From Natronococcus sp. CG52 (GTDB taxonomy: Archaea; Halobacteriota; Halobacteria; Halobacteriales; Natrialbaceae): DNA of 64,000 nt. Below the pieces are notes generated by a model. That model was not told the DNA's origin, ran no database searches, and was given only the letters and a program-made list of their open reading frames with translations. Shown here one piece after another: positions 8,100 to 16,891 of this stretch. The first letter of the stretch is position 1. Each line of letters begins with the position of its first letter. The stretch covers positions 310,001 through 374,000 of the forward strand of contig NZ_CP099391.1 of NCBI RefSeq assembly GCF_023913515.1, given 5' to 3'. Position numbers and translations under genes: made by a program.

Positions 8100-9101
8100 C
8101 TACTGGAACTGCGGGGCGATCTCGTCCCCGATCATCTCGTTCGTGCGACGCAGATTCTCAGTCCCGATGCCGGGATGATACGTGCGGAGAATCATGTGAA
8201 TATCATCACCCAAGACGTCCTCGTACTCATCAAGTTCTTCAGCGATTTCCTCGGGGGAGCCGACCATCGTATAGTCGCGGATTTCTTGTTTCCGCTCCTG
8301 TGAGAGACCATCGTTACCGAGACCGAACCACTCGTCGTATTTGCGCTGTACGTAGAATAGACTGTCCTGAATCGTTTCCCACGCCGCTTCCTCGGACTCG
8401 TCAACGTAGCAGTACCGTTGGATGTATACAGTGAAGTCGCCAGACTTCTTCTCCACGTCGCGGAGCCGCTCGATGTATCGCTTCCGTTTTGCGATATCGT
8501 CAAGCGAAGTCATCTCGGGGGCCGTCCAACCGTCGGCCATCTGCGCGGAACGGCGAACCGCATTTTTCGATAGACCTCCTATCGTGATCTCGGGGGCGAT
8601 ATCGGGCTTCGGTGTAATCATTGCATCCTCGGAGACATCTGCAAACAGCGGCTGGTAGTCAAGCGGACCATCGCTCCACGCGCGGCGCGCAATCTTGATA
8701 GCTTCCTCTGTCCGGTTCGCACGTTCCCGTTTTGGGATGCCGAAGTTTTTGAACTCAACGTCCCGATAGCCGTTTGCGACACCGAGCGTGAAGCGTCCGT
8801 TAGACAGCAGGCTAAGGGTCGCTGCATTCTCTGCCAATCGGACCGGATTGTGTAGTGGGGCGAGGATCATCGATGTACCGATTTGGATATCATCAGTGGC
8901 CGTTGCGAGGCCACCAAGCGTCGTGGACACCCCTGGTAGATAGGCGTCTTCTGCGAAGTGGTGCTCAGAAGCCCAAAGACTGTCCAGGCCGACTTCCTCA
9001 GCGTGTTTACCGAGCTCAATCATCTCATCGTAGATTTCGGTCATCGAACGATCATCGTCCGGTCGTCGTTGACCGCTAAACAATCCAGTTCCAATGCGCA
9101 T
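8100..9101 (-). CDS. Luciferase-like (LLM) flavin or F420-dependent monooxygenase
   Basis: A 333-residue TIM-barrel oxidoreductase beginning MRIGTGLFSGQ. Family segments are GLDSLWASEHHFAEDAYLPG and IQIGTSMILAPLHNPVRLAE, with ITIGGLSKNAVRRSAQMADG near the middle. Members use FMNH2 or F420H2. The nearby F420-reductase-family fold in the same element makes F420 attractive, but sequence does not decide. It is a single transcription unit between the MFS gene and the integrase module. Confidence 0.85.
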   Translation of the reverse strand: MRIGTGLFSGQRRPDDDRSMTEIYDEMIELGKHAEEVGLDSLWASEHHFAEDAYLPGVSTTLGGLATATDDIQIGTSMILAPLHNPVRLAENAATLSLLSNGRFTLGVANGYRDVEFKNFGIPKRERANRTEEAIKIARRAWSDGPLDYQPLFADVSEDAMITPKPDIAPEITIGGLSKNAVRRSAQMADGWTAPEMTSLDDIAKRKRYIERLRDVEKKSGDFTVYIQRYCYVDESEEAAWETIQDSLFYVQRKYDEWFGLGNDGLSQERKQEIRDYTMVGSPEEIAEELDEYEDVLGDDIHMILRTYHPGIGTENLRRTNEMIGDEIAPQFQ

Positions 9102-9266
9102 ACTCTACCATCATCTTCGGGAGCATTGATTCTGTTGAAGCCCTATTAGTCAATACTATCCTCGGTGAACCAGCCGTTAGGTAGTTCCTCTGTACTGACC
9201 GACCACTAACGCTCGCAGATCCTTCCTCAGTTTTGCATTCTAGCCCTGTGTCATTTTATTATTGTG

Positions 9267-9443
9267 CTAACTCGGAGCAGATATCTGCCCTAAATAAAAC
9301 GATACCAGTGATACAGCAGTGAGGATTAGCAGCATCAGCACCGTTTGTACCGAGAGGCTGTTAGTAATGCCAAGCACGCCGACTGCAAATAGCGCCATAC
9401 CAGTTAGCAGGATCACAAATTGGGAAAGTCGTAGGTTAGCCAT
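9267..9443 (-). CDS. Small integral membrane protein accompanying the integrase (58 aa)
   Basis: An ATG at 9443 opens a 58-residue frame beginning MANLRLSQFVILLTGMALFA. Two hydrophobic helices (about residues 9-26 and 33-50) are joined by GITNSLSVQ. It begins 21 bp after the integrase stop on the same strand. A homologue with about 80% identical residues lies at 21,382-21,555 beside the decayed second integrase. Conservation of the frame at both sites argues that it is a real gene. Function unknown; a role in element maintenance, immunity or lysis is speculation. Confidence 0.75.
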   Translation of the reverse strand: MANLRLSQFVILLTGMALFAVGVLGITNSLSVQTVLMLLILTAVSLVSFYLGQISAPS

Positions 9444-9464
9444 TAATCGAATCAGCTCATGGAC

Positions 9465-10478
9465 TTAATTTCCGGGAAGGTAGCGTCGTCTCTGCCGGAG
9501 TTTTTCGCGTTCTGATCGTTGGTCATAATGGCGATCCAGAACTGCCTCGCTACAATCCATTCGATCACTCACGACATTCTCGGGAACGTCAGATTTGAGA
9601 AGATGGGTGATCGCACCACGCCGGACTGGGTGAGGGCTCAATGAGGAAGGGCAGGCATGCGAGTGCTCGGTCGGTAACGCGTCACAATCATCCAAATCCC
9701 GTTCGTGAGGACAATTATCGGTGTAAACGCACGGGCGCGTATACTGGTAGACGATCGTCCGACCACGGGTTCGGCTTAGCCGATCGCGTTTTGTTGCAAA
9801 CAGCGGCTCACGGTCATACTGATCAACGATTCCTGGATGATTGACCGATAGCCAGTCATCCAAAACCTCGCAGACTCGGTCACTCAATGCAACGAATCGT
9901 TCGCTCTTTCGTCCGTTCTTGAGGGAAGTTCCGTCTTCGGGTCGGTGAACAAGCGTGAGGAATTGTTCGTCGCTGTTGTAATCCTCCCTGTCGAGCCCGA
10001 TCACAGCTCCAATACGAAGTCCCGTGTGCCATAGGATTTCTAGTAGAGCGTGTTCTAAGCGTGCGTAGTGATATTGGTCGAGGAATTCCAATACCTGCTG
10101 GGCACGGTCCGGATTCAACAATTCGGAGCGAGCATCATCCTCGGTTGTCGTCGAGAGGATAATCTTCTCATCGGTCCCTGGCTCTACTGCATCGATCGTA
10201 GAACAAAAGCGGAGGAACATTCTCAGGGTTGCCAACTGTCCCTTCATACTGGCGGTTGCCAGCCCATCCTCGTTTCGTCGTTTGACGCGAAAGCGGTGAA
10301 TGTCTCGCCCGCCGAACTCATTGAGATTGTCGATACCGTCTTGTTCACACCACTGCACAAACTGCTTGAGACGGTACCTATGAGACTGGATCGTCGCGTC
10401 CGCGAGTTCGTGACTCCGTTCGTCGAGGTACATCTGCATTGCCTCAGCTGGTGCGAGTGGTTCGAGGTTGTCTGTCAT
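9465..10478 (-). CDS. Tyrosine recombinase / integrase of element 1
   Basis: A 337-residue integrase from the ATG at 10478. There is an N-terminal SAM-like core-binding domain (MQMYLDERSHELADATIQSH) and a catalytic domain with R155 in HTGLRIGAV, H283 and R286 in SPHPVRRGAI, and nucleophile Y318 in RHYDQR. Four Cys residues around 250-276 may form a zinc site, as in many haloarchaeal integrases. It sits 107 bp inside the right copy of the attachment repeat, the expected place. The gene looks intact. Confidence 0.92.
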   Translation of the reverse strand: MTDNLEPLAPAEAMQMYLDERSHELADATIQSHRYRLKQFVQWCEQDGIDNLNEFGGRDIHRFRVKRRNEDGLATASMKGQLATLRMFLRFCSTIDAVEPGTDEKIILSTTTEDDARSELLNPDRAQQVLEFLDQYHYARLEHALLEILWHTGLRIGAVIGLDREDYNSDEQFLTLVHRPEDGTSLKNGRKSERFVALSDRVCEVLDDWLSVNHPGIVDQYDREPLFATKRDRLSRTRGRTIVYQYTRPCVYTDNCPHERDLDDCDALPTEHSHACPSSLSPHPVRRGAITHLLKSDVPENVVSDRMDCSEAVLDRHYDQRSEREKLRQRRRYLPGN

Positions 10479-10584
10479 GGTTCTCTCACTGAAGGCCGAT
10501 GACAAGCGAGTTCTAAACGCCATTCTAGGCGCTTCTCGCGTCTACTAACAGCTGGCTGAGACCCCAGAACATTCTGGACGTTCC

Positions 10585-10700
10585 CCGTCAGGGCCCATGG
10601 CACCCGTAAAATCGGCTTTGAGGCACTGAAGCGGCTAAATTTGGCATTTCACTCATTTTCGGGCGAGGGGATCATCCAAAATTTGCGGGGTTCTGAGCCA
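10585..10700 (+). repeat. Right copy of 116-bp direct repeat (attachment site between elements 1 and 2)
   Basis: It carries the same CCGTCAGGGCCCATG core as the tRNA 3' end at 2,477, with a constant offset of 8,108 bp and no gaps over 116 bp. It is the right boundary of element 1 and, since its downstream part matches the left end of element 1, also the left boundary of element 2. The rest of the 10,479-10,787 gap contains only the motif at 10,740. Confidence 0.8.
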
Positions 10701-10739
10701 TCAATATTCGAAGGAATGACGCGTCCAGAGGTTTGGTCT

Positions 10740-10749
10740 ACATGTTCAT
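10740..10749 (+). promoter_or_regulatory. ACATGTTCAT motif upstream of the monooxygenase gene
   Basis: ACATGTTCAT starts 48 bp before the ATG at 10788. It differs at one base from exact ACATGTTCAC copies at 12,053, 14,273, 16,878 and 18,721, all in element 2. The following bases TCTTGAATCTGGATTAAG resemble those after the 18,721 copy. In a leaderless gene this is just upstream of BRE/TATA, an activator position. Confidence 0.5.
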
Positions 10750-10787
10750 CTGAATCTTGAATCTGGATTAAGTGCTATTACCTATTG

Positions 10788-12023
10788 ATGAACCGACAAA
10801 ATAACCGTAGCGCTAAACAAACGGCTAGCAATCAATCAGAGGTCTCAGATCAAAAAGCACTACTCATCGGGTGTGGGGTCGCAGGACCAGTCCTTGCGAT
10901 GTTTCTCCAACGGATTGGAGTCAAACCGGTTATTTTCGAAGGGAAACCCGAACCGCGAGACGATGCGGGTTTCTTCCTCAATCTGGCGGCGAACGGGACC
11001 GACGTACTCGAAACGCTTGGAATCGAAGAGCAGGTTCTTGAACATGGCCACCGATCGGAGAAACTGGTTTTTCAGAATCACGTAAACAAACGACTTGGTG
11101 AAAATCAGCAGGAAACCGTACTCATCAAGCGCGGGCACCTTACGAAGGCGCTCCGAGAAGAAGCGCTCGAACGTGGAATCACCATCGAGTTCGGAAAGCG
11201 ACTCACTGACGTCGAGATCCCGCACGAAGACATGGCCATCGCATACTTTGACGATGGAACAGAAGCCCACGGGAATTTCCTCGTCGGTTGCGACGGCATC
11301 CACTCCCAGACCCGGAAGTCACTCTTCCCAGGCGCACCTGAACCGGAGTACACCGGTATCATCGATTCCGGTGCATTCACGCGAAACGAGTCGGTCCCTC
11401 CATCCGACGGAATCATGCGAATGACCTTCGGCGTGAACGGGTTTTTCGGCTACCAGAAAGTCCCGACGGGGGAAATCTATTGGTTCGAGAATCACGAACG
11501 GTCGCAGGCACCGAGGCGTAGGGAGCTGGACGAAATCTCTCGGAGCCAGTGGAAAGACAAGCTGCTCGGGCTACACGAGCGAGATCACGAGCCAATTACC
11601 GAGATCATTCGTTCGACTGATGGGGACATCCGCAAGTGGCCAGTATACGACCTTCCATCGCTTTCGACGTGGCACCAAGACACGGTCTGTCTGATCGGTG
11701 ACGCTGCTCACGCGACGTCTCCACACGTGGGCCAAGGAGCGTCACTGGCGATGGAAGATGCAATTGTACTGGTAAAGTGTCTCCGAGACGTTGAGGGAGT
11801 GTCTGATGCCTTCACAGCGTTCGAAGAACTTCGGAGAGAACGAGTGGAAGCGATCGTCGAGATGTCTCGGGAGACGAGAAATCAGAAGGCACCATCGAAC
11901 ATGATAACTCGAAAATTTCGTGATCTCGTCCTTCCGTTTTTCCTCAAACAGGGAGTCGAACGCTTCGAGCAGATCTACTCATATCGAGTTGGGTGGGACG
12001 AACCGATTGAAGTAGTGGAATAA
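10788..12023 (+). CDS. FAD-dependent aromatic-type monooxygenase (PHBH/TetX family)
   Basis: A 411-residue class A flavoprotein. The ADP-binding GCGVAGPVLAMFLQRIG motif is near residue 28, and the second FAD motif CLIGDAAHATSPHVGQGASL is near residue 300. A ~20-residue polar leader precedes the fold. The start is ATG 10788 rather than the in-frame TTG before it. Such enzymes hydroxylate small, often aromatic compounds with NAD(P)H and O2. It lies at the left end of element 2 and shares an upstream motif with other genes there. Confidence 0.87.
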   Translation: MNRQNNRSAKQTASNQSEVSDQKALLIGCGVAGPVLAMFLQRIGVKPVIFEGKPEPRDDAGFFLNLAANGTDVLETLGIEEQVLEHGHRSEKLVFQNHVNKRLGENQQETVLIKRGHLTKALREEALERGITIEFGKRLTDVEIPHEDMAIAYFDDGTEAHGNFLVGCDGIHSQTRKSLFPGAPEPEYTGIIDSGAFTRNESVPPSDGIMRMTFGVNGFFGYQKVPTGEIYWFENHERSQAPRRRELDEISRSQWKDKLLGLHERDHEPITEIIRSTDGDIRKWPVYDLPSLSTWHQDTVCLIGDAAHATSPHVGQGASLAMEDAIVLVKCLRDVEGVSDAFTAFEELRRERVEAIVEMSRETRNQKAPSNMITRKFRDLVLPFFLKQGVERFEQIYSYRVGWDEPIEVVE

Positions 12024-12052
12024 GGTTGAAACGTTCCGCCGCGAGGACGCCA

Positions 12053-12062
12053 ACATGTTCAC
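12053..12062 (+). promoter_or_regulatory. ACATGTTCAC motif upstream of the Bat-type regulator
   Basis: An exact ACATGTTCAC 46 bp before the regulator's ATG at 12099. The same spacing before several element 2 genes suggests the regulator binds it and also controls itself. Confidence 0.5.
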
Positions 12063-12098
12063 CCGCGCCCCCAATAGGTCACACCTCCAAAGGTGCGT

Positions 12099-12743
12099 AT
12101 GCCACGAGTCCGTCTGAAAGTTGGACCAATGCCGGATATGATGACATTGGCCGAGGAGTTTCCAGACATTTCTCTCCGATTTTTAGCGAACTATCCGAAA
12201 AATGAGGACGTTTGTAGCGTACTGGAAGTTCGAACGGATGAAACAAAACGGTTCAAAGAAACGATGGAGTACTGGGACACGGAGACTGTAGAGATATTGC
12301 ACAGTGACGACGAGACGGTGGTCGTCATGCTAGAAGGGGAACCACCCGAGGGGTATTTCGTTTCTGAAGACATCGGATATCATCCGACGTCTCCCGTCGT
12401 CGCTCGTGACGGCTACCTGTTCATCGAGTTCGTTATGCCAGAATCGAAGATGGGTGACTTGTGGCAGTCTCTGGATGAGCGAGACGTCAATTATGACGTA
12501 TTGTCTATCACAGAAGGATACGATGTTGTTGATTCGCTCACAGCCCGCCAGCGCGAAATATTGACCGTTGCTATCGAACGAGGGTATTACGATAACCCGC
12601 GCAAATGTTCACTCACTGATCTTGCCAACGAACTCGACGTCAATAAATCGGTCATCAGCGGTGTCCTCCATCGGGCAGAAGGAGAGATCATCAAAGATGC
12701 TATCGGAGATCCACGAGATTCCGAGACAATAGCCCAACCATGA
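12099..12743 (+). CDS. Bat-type HTH transcription regulator of element 2
   Basis: A 214-residue regulator. The N-terminal ~150 residues form a beta-rich sensor similar to those paired with Bat HTH domains. The C-terminal HTH_10 domain reads LTARQREILTVAIERGYYDN then LTDLANELDVNKSVISGVLH. A GTG at 12093 is an alternative start. It has the repeated ACATGTTCAC motif upstream and is the only regulator within element 2, so it is the best candidate to read that motif. Confidence 0.85.
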   Translation: MPRVRLKVGPMPDMMTLAEEFPDISLRFLANYPKNEDVCSVLEVRTDETKRFKETMEYWDTETVEILHSDDETVVVMLEGEPPEGYFVSEDIGYHPTSPVVARDGYLFIEFVMPESKMGDLWQSLDERDVNYDVLSITEGYDVVDSLTARQREILTVAIERGYYDNPRKCSLTDLANELDVNKSVISGVLHRAEGEIIKDAIGDPRDSETIAQP

Positions 12744-12809
12744 AACTCGGATTTTCGGTAGTTATTCTCAGGAAGTAGTCCGCGTTCCAGATTTAGCCGA
12801 AGTGATGAA

Positions 12810-13718
12810 ATGAACAACTCTACGGATACAGCAATAGCCGCTACTGATCGGACACAATTACTGAAAGAATGGCATCTGACTCGTCGCGTAGCCGGTCACT
12901 GGCTACTGGTATCGACGGGAAGTTTCTTCGTCGTTATGATTGCGTTCGGTTGGATCTTTCACTATCTCACCGGACATCCTCCGGACGTAACCTTCTCTAT
13001 CGAAAGTGGGCGAGATGGGCTACTAACATTCGGGACGTTCGCTGCATTATTGCTCGCGGCAGTCGTTCCTCACGAATTGATTCACGGTGCAGCAATGTCC
13101 AGGTATGGTGGCAGACCTCGATACGGGGCGGGTGTCGCCTATTTCGTCCTCCCGTACGCGTATGCGACGAGCGACGAAGCGTACACACGCAATCAACTGT
13201 TGGTTATTCTCCTCGCTCCACTCGTTCTCATCTCACTTGTGGGTCTGGTGATAATGGTGGTCGTTCCATCGAGTTGGTTGCTCGTCCCGCTCGCTGCAAA
13301 CGCGGCTGGTTCCGTCGGTGACGTCTGGATGGCGATCTTGCTACTTGATTACTCGTCGAACGTTCGTATCGAGGAGACGGCCGACGGAGTCGGAATCGAA
13401 ATCTACGGCTCCGAAACCGATCGGCGGACGTATTCGTACGCGTCGCTCATCTGGAATACGGCTATAGGCTCGGCCGTCGTGTTCGGAACACTTGCTGGTG
13501 CTAGTATCTTCGCGGTCTTCGGTGCGCTCATATTCGGGGTTGAGTCGCTTACAGTCGGTGACCCCGAGACGTGGTGGTACGTACTCGATTACCACCGCGA
13601 CCCCAACGGAAGCGGTGCTAGCTTCGGAGTCGGGGTTCGATTAATCGGCGTTCTTAGCGTAGTTGGCGGCGGAAGCTATGCACTGCTAACCGTCGTTCGT
13701 GAACGCTATCCGAAATGA
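12810..13718 (+). CDS. DUF3267-type membrane zinc metalloprotease
   Basis: A 302-residue integral membrane protein with about six hydrophobic segments. The motif HELIH (residues 88-92) in a VVPHELIHGAAM context is a zincin-type metal site inside a membrane helix, as in DUF3267/YxxB-like putative peptidases. A second cluster (GSVGDVWMAILLL) could give the third ligand. Its target is unknown; in this context a regulator or a peptide made by the element is possible. Confidence 0.75.
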   Translation: MNNSTDTAIAATDRTQLLKEWHLTRRVAGHWLLVSTGSFFVVMIAFGWIFHYLTGHPPDVTFSIESGRDGLLTFGTFAALLLAAVVPHELIHGAAMSRYGGRPRYGAGVAYFVLPYAYATSDEAYTRNQLLVILLAPLVLISLVGLVIMVVVPSSWLLVPLAANAAGSVGDVWMAILLLDYSSNVRIEETADGVGIEIYGSETDRRTYSYASLIWNTAIGSAVVFGTLAGASIFAVFGALIFGVESLTVGDPETWWYVLDYHRDPNGSGASFGVGVRLIGVLSVVGGGSYALLTVVRERYPK

Positions 13719-13819
13719 ACCAGTTACCCAGTACCGGTCGAAAATCGCATCGTTACACGCCGCGTGACTGGGCGCTGCTAGTTCCTATTTAAGAGCACAC
13801 TCCCGCTCTACGCATGCTT

Positions 13820-14233
13820 CTAATTGTCAAAAACCACCGGTTCTAGTTTCGCACCGAGAATCCCGGCGATGATAGTGAGCAGGAACCGAACTCCCATCGT
13901 CAGATCGAGTGCGCCGAAGGCGAGCCCGATTGCGGCGACGAGGAATCCGACGGCGAATCCGTGCGTAGTGGCGGCCTTCGAATCAACTTTGCTGGCGACC
14001 CACGCCGCAGCCGGTATCGTGAGCAGAATTGTCACCAGGGGGAATAGCTGTGTCCCGACTACCGCGTTGAATTGGTCCAACGATCCCTGGTCGGGTTCGC
14101 CACCAGTCCCGAACGCGAGGAGGAACGTATAGGCGATGATCGCCACGATCAACAGGCCTAGTGAGAGAACGTGGGGTACGGTGCCGCCGATTACGATCCG
14201 TCTCCACTGCATGTCTGATAATTCCGTCATCAC
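13820..14233 (-). CDS. Hypothetical four-helix membrane protein
   Basis: 137 residues with about four predicted transmembrane segments (VLSLGLLIVAIIAYTFLLAF, LFPLVTILLTIPAAAWVA, a Gly/Ala-rich third and a fourth near the end) and a short cytoplasmic start. No recognised domain. A reverse-oriented copy of the element 2 motif lies about 40 bp upstream of its ATG (14,273-14,282), suggesting co-regulation with the other cargo genes. Confidence 0.7.
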   Translation of the reverse strand: MMTELSDMQWRRIVIGGTVPHVLSLGLLIVAIIAYTFLLAFGTGGEPDQGSLDQFNAVVGTQLFPLVTILLTIPAAAWVASKVDSKAATTHGFAVGFLVAAIGLAFGALDLTMGVRFLLTIIAGILGAKLEPVVFDN

Positions 14234-14272
14234 CTAGAAGACGGTCGCGCTGACGGTTGAGAATTGACGACC

Positions 14273-14282
14273 ACATGTTCAC
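14273..14282 (-). promoter_or_regulatory. ACATGTTCAC motif upstream of the membrane protein gene
   Basis: An exact ACATGTTCAC on the plus strand (GTGAACATGT relative to the gene), about 40 bp before the start at 14,233. The ACATGT core is itself palindromic, so the orientation need not matter. Otherwise the 14,234-14,504 gap has only a TATA-like GTTTATCTGG at about 14,471 before the next gene. Confidence 0.45.
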
Positions 14283-14504
14283 TTCGGGGCTGTGGGTCGT
14301 TACCGGACGCGGGATAGAGCTCCTCTAGGTAAACTGCTCCTCCGTACTCGCTCACTGTCGCTTACTTCTTGGGACTAGGACACCATCTCGACTGGTGCTG
14401 AATATAGCGGTTGTGCGCGTCGCAGCGATTCGGACGGTGCAAAATTGTACAACTGGCACACGGAGAGTACGTTTATCTGGAGAGGCAGCGACTGAAGAGC
14501 TAGA

Positions 14505-14951
14505 ATGCTGTTAGAAGAGACGACGGGTATGAAGGCGTCGCCGAGAGAGGTCTACCACTTTTTTGAAAAGATGGAGGAGAATTACGAGCGGTGGCATCCC
14601 GATCACATTACGTTCCGATGGGTCAATGGAGGTGCTTTAGAGGAGGGTGGAAAAGCCTATTTTGAGGAAGAGATCGCGGGAAAGATGCAGAAGAAAACGG
14701 TTCGATTCACGCGGATCGAACCGGATCGACACATCGAATTCGAACCGACGTCACGTGTGATCAAGCTTCTCATGCCAACCATCAGCTTCACTATCTCGCC
14801 TCACTCTGACGGCTGTGAACTTACGCAACACATCAAGGTACGAACAGGGCCGATCGGCGCTCGAATCAATCGACGGGAGTTCGAAGCCGTTCGAAAGCAT
14901 ATGAAAGAGGAAGGCGAAAATCTAAAACGCATCTTAGAAAGTGACGAGTAA
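14505..14951 (+). CDS. SRPBCC/START-like ligand-binding protein
   Basis: 148 residues with the helix-grip pattern of polyketide cyclase/SRPBCC proteins: a start MLLEETTGMKASPREVYHFF, WHPDHITFRW, and a long C-terminal amphipathic helix. Members bind or cyclise hydrophobic ligands. Next to a flavin monooxygenase and an exporter in the same element, it may act on a small hydrophobic product. A TATA-like element lies about 34 bp upstream. Confidence 0.75.
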   Translation: MLLEETTGMKASPREVYHFFEKMEENYERWHPDHITFRWVNGGALEEGGKAYFEEEIAGKMQKKTVRFTRIEPDRHIEFEPTSRVIKLLMPTISFTISPHSDGCELTQHIKVRTGPIGARINRREFEAVRKHMKEEGENLKRILESDE

Positions 14952-15173
14952 CCACTACCCGAGAGAATCGTTACGTCGCAAGTAGACCATCCGTAGCAGA
15001 GCGTCTCGTTCAGCCTCCTGTTCCGGTTCTGCCGACTACGCGGTGTGTGTCTTGCGGAGATTCGCATACCAAGGCAGAAGTATGAGCACGCGGATACGAG
15101 AGACGCTCCTTCCACCAATTATTCAGCCGACTATCTCTCACCGTTGACTCTTGATCCAGAGATTCGAAGATGT

Positions 15174-15938
15174 CTACGTGAGAATCCCCGATGCCAGTAA
15201 CGTGGCAATCATAATGGCACCGTTCACGACGTTGTGGGCGACGATCGGTGCGACCAGACTCTCCGTCTCGTAGTATGCGATCGCGTAGTAGATTCCGAGG
15301 ACGAACGCGAGCGCGAGCTGTGGGATCTGAAGGTGATAAATTCCCAGTGGAAACACCGTGAACCCGACGTGGGCGACGGTGAAAATCACCGCCGCAATGA
15401 GTCCTGATAGTGGGAGCACGTGGCCGAATACGGTGAACGTTCGATCGAAATACTGGGTCAGATACGTTTGAATGAATCCCCGGAACAGGATTTCCTCGGA
15501 GAGGCCCGAAACGATCCCCATGAAGACCAGGATCCCGATCACGTTCACGACAGTGACTTCGTACCCGAATTCCGGCGGTGTATCAGTCAGCAAAGGGACG
15601 AGCAACTCACCGAAAAACAGGAATAGGACTAGAACCGGAAAGAATCCCCGAGTGAGCAGCCGCTTCGACTCGCCCAGATTCTTCGTGTTCAGGCCCCACG
15701 AACGCCAGTCACCGCCGCTGAGATACCAGATACAGCCGAGTGCGAAACACAGCTGTACGAAGTGGTGGTCGATTGCGACGACCCACTGGACCGTCCGCAG
15801 ATCGCTATTGAGCGGCAGGAGCCCCCGGAATCGGACCACATCTGTGAGCCACTGGCTGATATAGTAGAGGGAAAGTATGACGGCGACGGCAAGCAGTTGT
15901 GGGCCCCACAGCCGGAGGCGTGGACGGGTCGTGGACAT
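15174..15938 (-). CDS. CPBP-family intramembrane metalloprotease (Abi/Rce1-like)
   Basis: 254 residues with about 7-8 hydrophobic segments and the CPBP motifs: EE at 148-149 with R153 (SEEILFRG), H190 in TVAHVGF, and H235/N239 in AHNVVNG. These are the glutamate/His/Asn catalytic set of Rce1-type proteases. In bacteria the family is often a bacteriocin maturation or self-immunity factor. It starts one base after the SdpI-like gene ends, so they form one transcript. Confidence 0.88.
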   Translation of the reverse strand: MSTTRPRLRLWGPQLLAVAVILSLYYISQWLTDVVRFRGLLPLNSDLRTVQWVVAIDHHFVQLCFALGCIWYLSGGDWRSWGLNTKNLGESKRLLTRGFFPVLVLFLFFGELLVPLLTDTPPEFGYEVTVVNVIGILVFMGIVSGLSEEILFRGFIQTYLTQYFDRTFTVFGHVLPLSGLIAAVIFTVAHVGFTVFPLGIYHLQIPQLALAFVLGIYYAIAYYETESLVAPIVAHNVVNGAIMIATLLASGILT

Positions 15939-16601
15939 TCAGGTACCTTCGGTATCGACTTCCCGTTCGATCCGTTCGTAGAGGTAATAAGAGTACACAA
16001 CTGTCACGACCGCGGTCAGGAACGCCGGAACGAGCAAGAAGTAGATCGCCCACTCACCGAACAAGAGCCCGACAAGCGCCAGGATCGCCGTAAATTTGAA
16101 CAGCCGGCCGCCGAGTTCGTGTGTTCGATACCACACCTCGTCGCTACTGAGCGTCCACGGAGTTCGAATCCCGACGAACCAATTCCGTTTGGCTTTCGTC
16201 AGGACGACCCCAATGTAGTAGAATAGGAGCGCTACTCCCGCGAGCAGCAGGTGCACGAAGGGAAACTCGTACCCGAGGTTGAACGCGAGAATTCCGGCGT
16301 GAACAAGAAAGAGAAAGGCAGTGAGGACGACGACGAACCAGTCGTAATACCGGCGAAAGACAGCAATGTTCTCCTGGAGTGGATCGATCCGCGGAAGCAC
16401 GGCGAATAGTCCGATGAGGACAGCCATGAGCGCAGGCGGAAGCCACAGCGCCTGTTCTTTCGGCATGGTACCGCTCGGCTCGCCGGCGGCGTCCCAGTTC
16501 GTAACGAGTTGTTCGGGTACCGAGTCCCCGACGAGATAACTCAAGAGTGCTGCGAGTACTGCAATTCCACCTGCTATTGCGAGCCTGTGCGCTGTCTTCA
16601 T
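15939..16601 (-). CDS. SdpI/DUF1648-family membrane protein
   Basis: 220 residues, 5-6 membrane segments. It has the DUF1648 N-terminal pattern (VTNWDAAGEPSGTMPKEQAL) and the SdpI C-terminal signature NWFVGIRTPWTLSSDEVWYR. In Bacillus, SdpI gives immunity to the SdpC toxin and takes part in signalling. It is directly followed by a CPBP protease gene. The pair suggests immunity or signalling in this element; no SdpC-like toxin was found. Confidence 0.82.
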   Translation of the reverse strand: MKTAHRLAIAGGIAVLAALLSYLVGDSVPEQLVTNWDAAGEPSGTMPKEQALWLPPALMAVLIGLFAVLPRIDPLQENIAVFRRYYDWFVVVLTAFLFLVHAGILAFNLGYEFPFVHLLLAGVALLFYYIGVVLTKAKRNWFVGIRTPWTLSSDEVWYRTHELGGRLFKFTAILALVGLLFGEWAIYFLLVPAFLTAVVTVVYSYYLYERIEREVDTEGT

Positions 16602-16877
16602 ACGCCAGCGTTCTCACTACAGCGTATCAATGTTCACCACTTCTCGATTCACACGAGCCGGAGGACCACACTCCCAATGACGGTGATGTGACCAAAGACA
16701 CGGAAGAATCTGCGAACGGTCCTTGGAGTCAGTCACCCGGATCCGCGCAGATGATCGTCTTTCCTATAGTAACAATTGAAACGATTCACATGCTGATCGC
16801 CGATTCATCTGGTGATCAGGTGTGCAATGACGTGCAGTGGCTACTATATTTGATCTTCAGAGCTGAGTTCTATGGCT

Positions 16878-16887
16878 ACATGTTCAC
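16878..16887 (+). promoter_or_regulatory. ACATGTTCAC motif at the ABC permease start
   Basis: An exact ACATGTTCAC overlapping a possible ATG of the permease. It lies about 45 bp before a GTG at 16925 in the same frame, matching the motif-to-start distance seen at other genes, which would favour that GTG. A TATA-like CTATATTTGA at about 16,846 instead favours starts at 16,880 or 16,892. A one-off variant (ATGTTCACC preceded by CA) lies at about 16,630, upstream of the SdpI gene. Confidence 0.4.
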
Positions 16888-16891
16888 CACA

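Noticed and set aside
16547-16879. Upstream extension of the ABC permease frame
   Set aside because: The first ~110 residues contain no membrane pattern and the region holds TATA-like and motif sequences, so it is treated as a leader.
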